DNA of 23,990 bases from Candidatus Profundicultor aquiphilus (GCA_013314795.1 JABUEZ010000003.1:1-23990); one strand, 5' to 3'. Positions 1-8,106 are shown, counted from the first letter of the stretch. A program made the numbers and translations. The notes: generated from the sequence alone by a model not told the origin.

Positions 1-1
1 G

Positions 2-445
2 GTCAAAGAACTGGCCGATAAATTCGGAAGCCAGTGTGTGGTGGTGGCCATCGACGTCAAGAAAACCTGGGATCGGATCACCCACCGCAGTTACTGGGAA
101 GTTTTCATCAACGGTGGTCGCACCCCCACCGGTAAAGACGCCATTGCCTGGGCTCAGCAGGTGGAAAAACTTGGGGCAGGAGAAATCCTTCTCACCAGTA
201 TGGATACCGATGGTACCCAGTCAGGATACGATATCAGCCTTACCCGAAAAATTGCCGAAAAAGTGAATATCCCGATCATTGCTTCAGGGGGGGCGGGCAA
301 ACTGGAACACCTGGCAGCCGTGCTCCAGGAGGGGAAAGCCGATGCGGCCCTGGTTGCTTCCATCTTTCACTACCGCTACTTTACCGTGCCTGAAGCCAAA
401 GCGTTTCTCAAAAAGCGCGGTATTCCGGTGAGGATCGAGGACTGA
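2..445 (+). CDS. hisF: Imidazole glycerol phosphate synthase cyclase subunit HisF, 3' part
   Basis: HisF is the (beta/alpha)8 cyclase half of IGP synthase. With HisH-derived ammonia it converts PRFAR to imidazole glycerol phosphate and AICAR in histidine synthesis. The gene is cut by the window edge; the reading frame is open from base 2, so the methionine at 38 is internal. About 147 C-terminal residues remain. They include the VVVAIDVK strand, which carries the second-half catalytic Asp, the SMDTDGTQSGYD phosphate-binding loop, and the ASGGAGKLEH and AALVASIFHY segments, all typical of HisF. The TGA stop overlaps the hisIE ATG by one base (TGATG), indicating translational coupling inside a his operon whose upstream part lies outside the window. 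The identification is secure. Confidence 0.96.
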   Translation, partial: VKELADKFGSQCVVVAIDVKKTWDRITHRSYWEVFINGGRTPTGKDAIAWAQQVEKLGAGEILLTSMDTDGTQSGYDISLTRKIAEKVNIPIIASGGAGKLEHLAAVLQEGKADAALVASIFHYRYFTVPEAKAFLKKRGIPVRIED

Positions 446-1125
446 TGAACATTCTCTGGGAAAAAATCAAAACCGACGAGAACGGTCTCGTTCCAGCCAT
501 CATCCAGGACGCTATGACTGGACGAGTGCTCATGATGGCCTACATGAACGAAGAAGCGTTTCGGAAAACGAGAGAGACCGGCACCACCTGGTTTTACAGC
601 CGTAGCCGCAGAACTCTGTGGCATAAAGGTGAAACCAGTGGCCACATCCAGCACGTGAGAGGGATATATCTTGACTGTGATAGCGACACCCTCCTCATCC
701 AGGTCGAACAGGAAGGCGTTGCCTGCCACACCGGTCTACCTTCCTGCTTTCACCGAAAAATAGCGGAAGAGATCTCCACTCCAGAAACTGGATACCCACC
801 CTATGCCCGGGCTTCGTTTCTGCAGGAGCTTTTCGAAGTAATTGAAGAGCGCGCTCAGCACCCGGATACCACTTCCTACACCGCCAGGCTCCTCCAGGAA
901 GGACGGGAAAAAATCCTGCGCAAAGTTGCCGAAGAAACCACCGAGGTAATCCTGGCAACCCTTGAACATGGCGAATCGCAAAAGGAACACCTGCGCTGGG
1001 AAGTGGCAGACCTTCTCTATCATCTCCTCGTCCTTCTCAAAAAAGAGGGTCTTTCTTACCTCGAAGTCGTTGAGGAACTTGAGAAGCGCCGTTCCTCCTC
1101 AAAAAGCAAAACCCCTTCCTCGTAA
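445..1125 (+). CDS. hisIE: Bifunctional phosphoribosyl-AMP cyclohydrolase / phosphoribosyl-ATP pyrophosphatase HisIE
   Basis: This 226-residue fusion catalyses steps 2 and 3 of histidine synthesis: PR-ATP pyrophosphohydrolysis (HisE) and PR-AMP ring opening (HisI). The HisI domain covers about residues 1-112. It shows the metal-binding signature DCDSD (77-81), then ACH with C94 and H95, and SCF with C101. The HisE domain covers about 124-215, with the EEtTEVILA and WEVADLLYHLLVLL helices of the MazG-like all-alpha fold. The start overlaps the hisF stop by one base. The last codons and the stop lie inside a terminator hairpin, so this is the last gene of the his operon. Fusion of hisI and hisE is common in bacteria. 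Nothing is missing. Confidence 0.96.
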   Translation: MNILWEKIKTDENGLVPAIIQDAMTGRVLMMAYMNEEAFRKTRETGTTWFYSRSRRTLWHKGETSGHIQHVRGIYLDCDSDTLLIQVEQEGVACHTGLPSCFHRKIAEEISTPETGYPPYARASFLQELFEVIEERAQHPDTTSYTARLLQEGREKILRKVAEETTEVILATLEHGESQKEHLRWEVADLLYHLLVLLKKEGLSYLEVVEELEKRRSSSKSKTPSS

Positions 1126-1137
1126 GGAAGGGGTTTT
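1108..1137. terminator. Bidirectional intrinsic terminator containing the hisIE stop codon
   Basis: A perfect 13-bp inverted repeat (AAAACCCCTTCCT, loop CGTA, AGGAAGGGGTTTT) spans the end of hisIE. The TAA stop is formed by the last two loop bases and the first base of the right arm. Read on +, the right arm ends in TTTT; read on -, it ends in TTTTGCTTTTT. It can therefore stop both the his transcript and the convergent amt-glnB transcript. Confidence 0.85.
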
Positions 1138-1152
1138 GAATCCAGGATTTAT

Positions 1153-1491
1153 TCAGAGCGCACACTCCCCTTTTTCACCGGTCCGTATGCGAACCACATC
1201 AATCACCGGATAGACAAATATTTTCCCATCACCCACGGTGTCCGTTCGAGCCACTTCCATCACACGATCCATAACCTTTTCACAATCTTCATTCCGGACG
1301 AGAACTTCAATCTTGGTCTTAGGAAGAAAGGGAATCTCATATTTTCGCCCTCGAAACTGCTCCACAAGACCTTTCTGTCGTCCCCGACCCTCTACCGGAT
1401 ACATCGTTACTCCCGCGTAGCCGAAACGTTCCAAAACGTCGATCACCTCGGTGACTTTTTCGTCCCGGACGATAATCTCAAGCTTGTACAC
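1153..1491 (-). CDS. glnB: Nitrogen regulatory protein PII (GlnB/GlnK family)
   Basis: PII is a small trimeric sensor of 2-oxoglutarate, ATP/ADP and, in many bacteria, glutamine. It binds Amt channels and nitrogen enzymes. Starting at the GTG at 1491 (AGGAGG seven bases upstream), the protein is 112 residues, the family's usual length, and aligns without gaps to E. coli GlnB (MYKLEIIVRD against MKKIDAIIKP). An in-frame GTG at 1497 is an alternative start; frames reaching up to 1563 give a non-homologous N-terminus. The RGRQKG segment, the T-loop with Tyr51 (the uridylylation position in enterobacteria), the B-loop TDTVGDGKIFVYPV and the C-terminal VRIRTGEKGE are all present. Position 46 is Phe instead of Tyr. 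The start lies 14 nt inside the upstream amt gene, so the two are coupled; the order amt then PII reverses the common glnK-amtB order. Confidence 0.95.
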   Translation of the reverse strand: MYKLEIIVRDEKVTEVIDVLERFGYAGVTMYPVEGRGRQKGLVEQFRGRKYEIPFLPKTKIEVLVRNEDCEKVMDRVMEVARTDTVGDGKIFVYPVIDVVRIRTGEKGECAL

Positions 1492-2884
1492 GCTCACTCC
1501 TCCTCTCCTGAAAAAGTATGCGATGACGGGTAAACTCTGGGTACGCTGGAGTCCCATGTTCAAAAATATCCAGCCCCTGCAATTCCTCTTCCGGAGTTAC
1601 CCGAATTCCAAAAGCAAGATCCATCACCTTAAACATGAGATACCCCAAACCAAAACTCCAGGCCACCACAGCCAGCACACCGATAAGCTGGGCCAGAAGC
1701 TGTCCCCCACCACCACCATAGAAGAGACCGGTCACATAGGGTGGTTCGAGCGTATAGAGTCCGTAGGTTCCATCAGCAAAAAGCCCCACACTCAGAAGTC
1801 CCCAAAGGCCATTTAACCCGTGGACGCTCACCGCCCCCACCGGGTCATCAATCCCCCGACTCTCAAAGAAGTACACTCCGGCCACGACCAGAATTCCAGC
1901 CACAGCTCCAATGACCACTGCTGCCCACCCCTCAATCCAGGCACAGGGTGCCGTAACTGCCACAAGCCCTCCCAGGGTTCCATTAAGGGTCATCCCCAGA
2001 TCCCACTTGCGAGTTTTGGCGTACATCACAAGGAGTGTGGTCAAGGCTCCCGCTGCCGCAGCCAGATTGGTATTCACCGCTACCACAGCGATGCGGAGGT
2101 GATGGGCACTGAAGGTGCTTCCCGGATTGAACCCAAACCACCCAAACCAGAGGATAAAGGTCCCCAGGGCTGCCAGAGACATATTGTGGCCGGGAATTGC
2201 CAGAGGTTTACGGTCTTTCCCGTACTTCCCAAAGCGCGGTCCCAGTACCATTGCTCCAGCAAGACCGATCATCCCACCAATCGCATGAACCACGCCAGAA
2301 CCGGCAAAATCGGCATGCCCCACTCCAAAGGGAAGCTTGCTCAGCCATCCCCCACCCCAGACCCAGTGGGCATAGATGGGATAAACAAAGAAGCTTACCA
2401 GGAATGTATACATAAGATACGCCGGAAATTTGAGTCGCTCAGCAACAGCCCCAGAAACAATGGTTGCCGCGGTACCACAGAAAACCAGTTGCCAGAAAAA
2501 GTCCAGATATGTTCCCACATCATAGGCTTCGCCACGCAGGAACCACCGACCCACTCCAATGAATCCTCCCAGATCGTTTCCCTTCAAAAATCCATATCCA
2601 ACCGCGAAAAAGACAAGTGACGCCACCACAAAGTCAATAAGGTTCTTACTCAAAAGATTGGTCGTATTCTTTGCTCGGCAAAATCCAGTTTCTACCATGG
2701 CAAATCCGGCCTGCATGAAGAAGACCAGAAACCCACAGACCAGAATCCACACGTAATCGGTGGGTAAACTGGGCATTGCCTGCAGGGTCGTTGCACCACC
2801 GGGATCCGCAGCAAACACCGGACCTCCCACCAAAGCGAATAGAAACCACACCGGAAGCATTCTCATCATCATTCTGCGCACCAT
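1478..2884 (-). CDS. amt: Ammonium transporter (Amt family)
   Basis: This integral membrane channel for ammonium/ammonia has 468-470 residues, with an N-terminal signal-like segment ending near VFAADP. About 11 hydrophobic helices follow. The hallmark GFAMVETGF, the pore twin histidines (H202 in GVVHAIGG and H357 in SVHGLNG, numbered from the GTG at 2890), NTNLAAAAG and the conserved Asp of GHADFAGSG are visible. The C-terminal cytoplasmic tail (VTPEEELQGLDIFEHGTPAYPE) is the conserved segment that contacts PII, which fits the overlapping PII gene. The start is ambiguous among GTG 2890, ATG 2887 and ATG 2884. The AAGGAG at 2890-2895 overlaps the GTG and is best spaced for 2884. No clear promoter is visible upstream; two hairpins separate it from the glutamate synthase genes. 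Confidence 0.95.
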   Translation of the reverse strand: MVRRMMMRMLPVWFLFALVGGPVFAADPGGATTLQAMPSLPTDYVWILVCGFLVFFMQAGFAMVETGFCRAKNTTNLLSKNLIDFVVASLVFFAVGYGFLKGNDLGGFIGVGRWFLRGEAYDVGTYLDFFWQLVFCGTAATIVSGAVAERLKFPAYLMYTFLVSFFVYPIYAHWVWGGGWLSKLPFGVGHADFAGSGVVHAIGGMIGLAGAMVLGPRFGKYGKDRKPLAIPGHNMSLAALGTFILWFGWFGFNPGSTFSAHHLRIAVVAVNTNLAAAAGALTTLLVMYAKTRKWDLGMTLNGTLGGLVAVTAPCAWIEGWAAVVIGAVAGILVVAGVYFFESRGIDDPVGAVSVHGLNGLWGLLSVGLFADGTYGLYTLEPPYVTGLFYGGGGGQLLAQLIGVLAVVAWSFGLGYLMFKVMDLAFGIRVTPEEELQGLDIFEHGTPAYPEFTRHRILFQERRSERVQA

Positions 2885-2962
2885 CATCACTCCTTTCTCT
2901 CAAAACTCCGAACGGTTTCTTGAAACACAGGTTGTTCTTCTCTCTCACCCCCTTTAAAGTAA

Positions 2963-3008
2963 AAGCCCCCGACTCAGGAAGCGACATCACTTCCAGAATC
3001 AGGGGCTT
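2963..3008 (-). terminator. Long intrinsic terminator or attenuator in the amt leader
   Basis: On the - strand, arms of 19 positions pair with one mismatch and two or three G-T pairs around an 8-nt loop. The stem begins AAGCCCC and ends GGGGCTT, followed by TTTTACTTT. It lies about 80 nt upstream of amt. Just upstream, GGGC and GCCC at 3003-3018 could form a small alternative hairpin that uses part of the terminator's left arm. It may simply end the glutamate synthase transcript or act as a conditional stop before amt. Confidence 0.75.
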
Positions 3009-3025
3009 ACCTTTGCCCTCAAAAC

Positions 3026-3048
3026 ATCCCCGCAGACACGTCGGGGAT
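3026..3048 (-). terminator. Short GC hairpin following the glutamate synthase genes
   Basis: The 7-bp repeat ATCCCCG / CGGGGAT with a 9-nt loop is followed on the - strand by GTTTTG. It is the first of two tandem hairpins after the GXGXG-domain gene. Its U-tract is short, so termination here alone may be weak. Confidence 0.55.
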
Positions 3049-3090
3049 CCGTTCTCGTATTTACGGCAACCGTGCCTTAAACTTCCTCAC

Positions 3091-3816
3091 TCAATAGGCG
3101 TAAATTTTTCCATACGGCCGAGTGGTGAGCGGTGTAATGCTCACAAACTCGTCACTGGAAAAGGTAAAAGGAACATTCAGGTCCTGACAGTATTCTTGAA
3201 GATATGGAACGACTTCGTTCCATTCCCCTGCGGCGGTCTTTTCCACCTTCATTCCTGCCCCCAGGAAACGCTGGTCCACCTCACCACGGATGAGAATCCT
3301 CCCCCCATGCATCCCGGAAGCAATAAAATTTCCTTCGACCGGTCTTGAACGTTCTAGACCAAGCACCACAATAAGACCGCCAGCCATGTACTCTCCTAAA
3401 AAATCCCCACTTTTGCCACCCACAACGATCACCGGATACTCATCCAGATACGATTTCATGTGAATTCCCACTCGATACCCTACATCACCCCGGATAAAAA
3501 TCTTTCCACCCCTCATGGAAAAGCCCACAATGTCCCGAGCATCACCTTCGACGATAATTTTGCCCGCATTCATGGTGTTTCCCACTCCATCCTGGGCATT
3601 CCCTCGCACCCGGATGGTGGCCCCATTCAAAAACATTCCCAGATCATCGCCCGGGGTCCCTTCGATAATGATTTCACCCCGCGAAAAACCTCGACCCAGA
3701 TAGCGCTGGCCATTGATGCTCCGAAGTAGCACTTCCTGTATCCCTTCCTGCCACAATTCTTCCAGAAGGGCGTTGACCTCCCGATAAGGTTTTCCCCGAC
3801 CATCAAGGACTTTCAT
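3091..3816 (-). CDS. Glutamate synthase, stand-alone GXGXG (C-terminal) domain subunit
   Basis: This 241-residue protein is the beta-helical domain that forms the C-terminus of full-length GltB. It contains repeated glycine motifs (GDDLGMFLNG, GDGVGNTM-like, GDARDIVGFSMRGG, GDFLGEYMAGG, ASGMHGG, LGAGM) spaced as in the right-handed beta-helix. It has no catalytic site of its own; in intact GltB this domain braces the glutaminase and FMN domains around the ammonia tunnel. Separate genes for this domain occur in archaea and Thermotogota. The ATG overlaps the preceding reductase stop by 4 nt (ATGA), so it is translationally coupled to the other subunits. It is the last glutamate synthase gene before the tandem hairpins. 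A related beta-helix occurs in formylmethanofuran dehydrogenase subunit C, but the context decides for glutamate synthase. Confidence 0.92.
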   Translation of the reverse strand: MKVLDGRGKPYREVNALLEELWQEGIQEVLLRSINGQRYLGRGFSRGEIIIEGTPGDDLGMFLNGATIRVRGNAQDGVGNTMNAGKIIVEGDARDIVGFSMRGGKIFIRGDVGYRVGIHMKSYLDEYPVIVVGGKSGDFLGEYMAGGLIVVLGLERSRPVEGNFIASGMHGGRILIRGEVDQRFLGAGMKVEKTAAGEWNEVVPYLQEYCQDLNVPFTFSSDEFVSITPLTTRPYGKIYAY

Positions 3817-5090
3817 ACCTCTACACCTACTCCCTCTACCCAGCTTTTGCGAAATTCCCGGGGTAAATTCACCAGGCCAAATTTGGGGTCGAGTAACCGT
3901 TCCTTGAACCCTGTAACCGGTATCCGCTCTCGAAGTAACCGGATATAGATACCACTTTTTTCAATTCTTCCCAGCATTATAATACCCACGATGCACTCGT
4001 TTTCGAGCACCACCTTCATGTATTCATCCTTTTCCTTACGTACCAAGACCTCGAAACCACCACCCTGCGGAGGATTCACAAGACCCGCCGAAACCAGAGC
4101 CACTCCCCCCAGGTCAAGAACATTCAGTGGAAGACTTCCTGGGTAAGAGATCCTTGTCCCGGCCATATTGGCTCCAGCAACTTTTCCCTGACGAACAGCC
4201 TCCGGCCATATGGCCACCACGTTACGCTCCCCAGTAAGGAAATTACGTGTTTCTGCAACGTCTCCAGCAGCGAAAATGCCTTTCTTTGACGTTTCCTGAA
4301 ACTCATCGACTACAATCCCCTTCCGGATTTCGATTCCCGAATCCTGTAACCACTCCACATTTGGTCTAACGCCCACCGCCACCACCGCACAGTCAACCGG
4401 AAGGTGCTTCCCCCCTCGCAGAAGGGCCTGAGTGAGTTTTTGACCGCTTCCTTCAAACGCTACCACCGTTTCACCGAGTACCACCTTCACTCCGGCCTGA
4501 ACTAATGCCTTCTCCAGGTATCTCGATCCATCCTCATCGAGCATAAGCGGAAGCAACCGTGAAGAGAGTTCCACCACGGTAACCTCAAAACCACGATGCA
4601 TGAAGGCCTCACAGGTCTTAAGACCGATAAAACCCCCTCCCAAAATGAGCACCCGCTTGGGATGGACTTCTTCCAGGAATTGGCGCATTTTTTCCAGGTC
4701 TCCCTTTCCGGTAAACGTAAACACGCCTCTCTCCGTGATACCCTCAAGCGGTGGCACAATGGGTACTCCTCCTGGGGCAAGCAACGCTTTTTCAAAGAAA
4801 ATCCGCTTTCCCGAACGCAAAAATGCCACCCGGTTAATAGTGTCAAGGCGTTCCACCCGCTCTCCTTCCAGGACCGCCAGTGAAGTGGCATCGAACAATA
4901 ACCCGGTATGATCGACACCCCGGCTCTTGCCCCCCAAAACGTAGGTAATCAACGGTCGAGAATACCATCCACGTTCATCACTCACAGCCACAATAGGGGT
5001 ACCGGGATCGTTTTCCCGGATTGCCCGTGCACCCCAGCGACCTGCTACCGAGAAACCAATGATAAGATATGGCGCATGCAACTCATTCAT
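3813..5090 (-). CDS. FAD-dependent NAD(P)H oxidoreductase subunit of split glutamate synthase
   Basis: This 425-residue protein belongs to the pyridine nucleotide-disulfide oxidoreductase superfamily (NADH oxidase / ferredoxin reductase-like). The N-terminal FAD dinucleotide fold reads LIIGFSVAG (residues 9-17). A second Rossmann motif, VLILGGGFIG (147-156), should bind NAD(P)H. The late FAD motif GIFAAGDVAE precedes a C-terminal interface domain. No redox-active CxxxxC or CxxC pair is visible, so it is not a disulfide reductase. Located between the ferredoxin and GXGXG genes, it most likely feeds NAD(P)H electrons through the ferredoxin to the FMN domain, replacing the GltD small subunit. 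The ATG overlaps the ferredoxin stop by 8 nt. The partner assignment is by context and by resemblance to the Thermotoga-type gene order. Confidence 0.87.
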   Translation of the reverse strand: MNELHAPYLIIGFSVAGRWGARAIRENDPGTPIVAVSDERGWYSRPLITYVLGGKSRGVDHTGLLFDATSLAVLEGERVERLDTINRVAFLRSGKRIFFEKALLAPGGVPIVPPLEGITERGVFTFTGKGDLEKMRQFLEEVHPKRVLILGGGFIGLKTCEAFMHRGFEVTVVELSSRLLPLMLDEDGSRYLEKALVQAGVKVVLGETVVAFEGSGQKLTQALLRGGKHLPVDCAVVAVGVRPNVEWLQDSGIEIRKGIVVDEFQETSKKGIFAAGDVAETRNFLTGERNVVAIWPEAVRQGKVAGANMAGTRISYPGSLPLNVLDLGGVALVSAGLVNPPQGGGFEVLVRKEKDEYMKVVLENECIVGIIMLGRIEKSGIYIRLLRERIPVTGFKERLLDPKFGLVNLPREFRKSWVEGVGVEV

Positions 5091-5523
5091 AGGTCAACGC
5101 CTCATTGGGACAATTTTCCACACAGGGAGGTACTTCTCCCTTCCCGACACACCCATCACATTTACTGCCAACCCGAGTTCGATCTTTACTCCGTTCGGCC
5201 ACACCAAAAGGGCAACTCATCACACACATCCAGCATCCCATACACCGGTCTTCGTCACAGAGCACCATTCCGGTCTTCTCATCCCGATACATGGCGCCAG
5301 TCAGGCAGTTTTCCACACAGGGCGCATCGTCACAGTGACGGCATTGCAACGCAAAGGAAACATACCCTTCTTCTTCCACCCGCACTCGGGGAAGAGGACG
5401 GTTTTCCTTTTCCTCCCGAAAGGTTTTGATGATCTTTCCCGAAGGGGAGTGCTTCACCACACAGGTGATTTCACAGAGATGGCACCCAATGCAGTACTCC
5501 TCATGAATGCGAATCTTTTTCAT
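5083..5523 (-). CDS. Four-cluster [4Fe-4S] ferredoxin subunit
   Basis: This 146-residue electron-transfer protein resembles the DmsB/HycB/CooF group. Four cysteine quartets are visible: C11-C14-C17-C21; C61-C64-C69-C73; C94-C97-C100-C104 (followed by Pro); and C122-C125-C134-C138 (followed by Pro). C89 is an additional cysteine. Four [4Fe-4S] clusters are expected, forming a wire. It starts 2 nt after the FMN-subunit stop, with GGAGG about 10 nt upstream, and its end overlaps the FAD reductase start. The most likely role is to pass electrons from the FAD subunit to the FMN-containing glutamate synthase subunit. There is no signal peptide, so it acts in the cytoplasm, unlike many HycB/DmsB relatives that work with membrane complexes. 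Confidence 0.88.
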   Translation of the reverse strand: MKKIRIHEEYCIGCHLCEITCVVKHSPSGKIIKTFREEKENRPLPRVRVEEEGYVSFALQCRHCDDAPCVENCLTGAMYRDEKTGMVLCDEDRCMGCWMCVMSCPFGVAERSKDRTRVGSKCDGCVGKGEVPPCVENCPNEALTYE

Positions 5524-5525
5524 CC

Positions 5526-7040
5526 CTACCAGCCCTCCCCAGCCAACTTGACTCCAAGAAGTTGTGCCTCTTCTCTTCGCAAACCTACCGCCCGCAACTG
5601 TTCCCGATTCCCCCGCAAACTCTCAATAGCATTGATTCCCATACCGCCAAGAATTTCCTTCATTTCCAGGGCCCAGGCACGCATAAGATTCACTAACCTC
5701 CTCTTCCCGATCTGGGGATTCAGACGCTTGGTGAGTATCGGGTCCTGGGTAGCAATCCCCCAGTTACACCGTCCGGTGTAACATTTCTGACAGAGATGAC
5801 ACCCCAACGCAAGGAGCGCTGCCGTTCCAATATACACCGCATCCGCCCCCAGGGCGACGGCCTTGATGACGTCACTGCTGGAACGAATCCCACCGGCAAT
5901 CACAATGGAAGCCCGGTGACGGATTCCTTCCTGGCGCAACCGTTCATCCACCTGAGCCAGGGCAATTTCGGCAGGAATCCCCACATTGTCTCGAATAACC
6001 TGAGGCGCCGCTCCGGTTCCGCCTCGAATCCCATCAATGGCTATGATATCCGCGCCAGCCCGGACCGCCCCTGAGGCAATCGCTGCCACATTGTGCACAG
6101 CAGCAATTTTTACCGAAACCGGTTTTTGGTAATTGGTGGTTTCTTTAATGGCAAAAATCAGTCGCTCCAGATCCTCAATGGAATAAATATCGTGATGGGG
6201 TGCTGGAGAAATGGCGTCACTTCCCACCGGTATTCGCCGGGTACGGGAAATCTCGGGGGTCACTTTTTCTCCGGGAAGATGTCCGCCAATACCGGGCTTG
6301 GCACCCTGACCGATCTTAATCTCAATAGCCCGCGCTACCTGAAGATATTCCGGTGTCACCCCGAAACGACCTGAAGCCACCTGGACGATGATATTTCCTC
6401 CCAGAGCATAGAAGTCGGGATGTAACCCTCCCTCACCGCTGTTGCAGAGCGTTCCCACTTCTCTGGCCGCTTCGGCAAGGGAACGAAAGGCATTATAACT
6501 GATTGATCCATAGGACATGGCAGAAAAAAGAACCGGTAAAGAAAGCTCCAGTTGCGGTGCCAAAACGGTCTTTAAAGAACGATGTTCCCAGTCAACATCA
6601 AGCCACGCTTCTTTTCGTCCCAAAAAAGTCCGAATTTCAATTGGTTCCCGCAGGGGGTCAATGGAGGGATTGGTCACCTGGCTGGCATTGAGAAGGAGAT
6701 GGTCCCAGTAAATGGGATAGGGCCGGTCGCATCCCATTCCCGTCAGCACAATTCCTCCAGTTTCGGCCTGCTTGTAAAGACGGTACAGAAATGACTCTTC
6801 CCAGTTGGCGTTTTCCCGGAAACCTCTTTCCCGCCGGCGAACCTCGAGTGCACCGGTCGGGCACAGAGTGACGCAACGCTGGCATCCCACGCACTGCGCC
6901 TCTTCACTCCACAGGGAGTCATCGGTTTCATCGTAAGTATGTACCGCGTTCGCGCACTGCCTGGCACAGACCTGACAGGCAATACACCGCGCACTATCCC
7001 GTTCAATCTTAAACTCGGGAAGCAGCAAACTCTTGGCCAT
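5526..7040 (-). CDS. gltB: Glutamate synthase FMN-binding synthase subunit with N-terminal 2[4Fe-4S] domain
   Basis: This 504-residue catalytic subunit converts 2-oxoglutarate plus ammonia to glutamate on FMN. The N-terminal ferredoxin domain has two quartets (C19-C22-C25-C29 and C50-C53-C56-C60). The TIM-barrel follows, with SAMSYGSIS, CNSGEGG, GAKPGIGGHLPG, SPAPHHDIYSIEDL, PVSVKIA, IDGIRGGTGAAP and IVIAGGIRSSSDVIKAVALGADAV. A C-x5-C-x4-C motif (C414, C420, C425), preserved near the C-terminus, matches the [3Fe-4S] site of GltB. The chosen ATG at 7040 is preceded by AGAGGG at good spacing; a GTG at 7049 has no such site. The gene overlaps the glutaminase-domain gene by 32 nt. This is the archaeal-type arrangement in which GltB is split into three polypeptides and gains its own ferredoxin domain. 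Confidence 0.95.
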   Translation of the reverse strand: MAKSLLLPEFKIERDSARCIACQVCARQCANAVHTYDETDDSLWSEEAQCVGCQRCVTLCPTGALEVRRRERGFRENANWEESFLYRLYKQAETGGIVLTGMGCDRPYPIYWDHLLLNASQVTNPSIDPLREPIEIRTFLGRKEAWLDVDWEHRSLKTVLAPQLELSLPVLFSAMSYGSISYNAFRSLAEAAREVGTLCNSGEGGLHPDFYALGGNIIVQVASGRFGVTPEYLQVARAIEIKIGQGAKPGIGGHLPGEKVTPEISRTRRIPVGSDAISPAPHHDIYSIEDLERLIFAIKETTNYQKPVSVKIAAVHNVAAIASGAVRAGADIIAIDGIRGGTGAAPQVIRDNVGIPAEIALAQVDERLRQEGIRHRASIVIAGGIRSSSDVIKAVALGADAVYIGTAALLALGCHLCQKCYTGRCNWGIATQDPILTKRLNPQIGKRRLVNLMRAWALEMKEILGGMGINAIESLRGNREQLRAVGLRREEAQLLGVKLAGEGW

Positions 7041-8106
7041 GCAGAACACCCTCTTTCAATCTCCCCATTACCACCTCACCAGCCCTGAGAGCACAAACCC
7101 TATCGAGTTCTGGAGCAATTTCCCGAATGGCACTTTCTTCGCTGGCAAGATAAAACATGTCCCCGTTCCACGCCGCCACCATAGGACGGAGCTTAATCCG
7201 ATCCACCAGTCCCAGCATCCCTCCCTCAAACCCAACAATGATACTGAAAGGCCCGTTAAGGAGAGCACCGCCGTAAGTGACACGAATTGCCCGATACAAA
7301 CTCCGTTCCGGCTCAGACATCGTCTCAATCTGCGACCAGAAAGGACTGGCAAAAATCGTCCCCAGCGCTTCCGGTGGAACCCGATGGCGGCGCAACAGCA
7401 AATCCAAAAGATAGGCAATCACTTCGGTATCCGTCTGAAGGGTACAAAAATATCCGAAATTCTCAAGATACCGACGATTAATCCCGTAAGAGGAAAGTTC
7501 TCCATTGTGGACCACCGAAAAATGGAGAAGATTAAAGGGATGGGCTCCTCCCCACCAGCCCACGCTATTGGTGGGGAAACGACCATGGGCAATCCAGCAG
7601 TATCCCTGATACTCGTCAAGACGAAAGAATTCACCGATATCCTCAGGGTACCCCACCCCTTTAAAAACTCCCAGGTTTTTGCCACTGGATATGACATACG
7701 CCCCCTCAATACGGGCGTTAATTTCCATCACCGTCTGGACCACCAGTTCTTCCTCGTTCTCCGATTCCCGAGGACGCAGAAAATAACGCATAAACTCCGG
7801 ATGATCCCGAAGGGGAGAATGTTCCCAGATCGGTACAGTCTCCTGGTGCTCCACAACGAAATTTTTGCGCAGCATCGCCTCCACTTCATCGATACTCCCT
7901 TTACAGTCACAGAGCACATGAAAGGCATAGAGCGCAGCGAAATCGGGATAGATTCCATAACCGGCAAAGCCGCCCCCCAGGCCATTCGAACGCTCATGCA
8001 TGACCCGCATAGCTTGGATGATCGTCTCGCCACCGACTGGCTGTCCACTTTGCGAAAGAATCCCCGCCACCGCACAACCAGATGGAATCCGCTCCCGTTC
8101 TCGCAT
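7009..8106 (-). CDS. Glutamate synthase glutaminase (class II amidotransferase) subunit
   Basis: This 365-residue Ntn-hydrolase domain releases ammonia from glutamine for the FMN subunit. The nucleophile is Cys11 in SGCAVAGILSQ. The HGRFPTNS motif, the oxyanion-hole Asn-Gly in VVHNGELSSYG and QTDTEVIAYLLD match class II amidotransferases and the GltB N-terminus. The Cys is preceded by ten residues and no start codon lies next to it, so a short propeptide must be removed to free its amino group, as known for several GltB proteins. The ATG has GGGAG eight bases upstream and starts 15 nt after the glnA stop. The 3' end overlaps the FMN-subunit gene by 32 nt. The protein has no FMN or GXGXG region, so it cannot work alone. 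Confidence 0.93.
   Translation of the reverse strand: MRERERIPSGCAVAGILSQSGQPVGGETIIQAMRVMHERSNGLGGGFAGYGIYPDFAALYAFHVLCDCKGSIDEVEAMLRKNFVVEHQETVPIWEHSPLRDHPEFMRYFLRPRESENEEELVVQTVMEINARIEGAYVISSGKNLGVFKGVGYPEDIGEFFRLDEYQGYCWIAHGRFPTNSVGWWGGAHPFNLLHFSVVHNGELSSYGINRRYLENFGYFCTLQTDTEVIAYLLDLLLRRHRVPPEALGTIFASPFWSQIETMSEPERSLYRAIRVTYGGALLNGPFSIIVGFEGGMLGLVDRIKLRPMVAAWNGDMFYLASEESAIREIAPELDRVCALRAGEVVMGRLKEGVLHGQEFAASRV

Noticed and set aside
1820..2620. Open frame of about 266 codons on + opposite amt
   Set aside because: The translated sequence is low in hydrophobic residues, rich in His/Ser/Pro, without motifs; it mirrors the Amt coding sequence.
3060..3080. GGCAC...TTGCC on - upstream of the amt leader as a sigma-54 promoter
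   Set aside because: The GG to GC distance is 7 nt instead of the required 10, so it does not fit the -24/-12 consensus.
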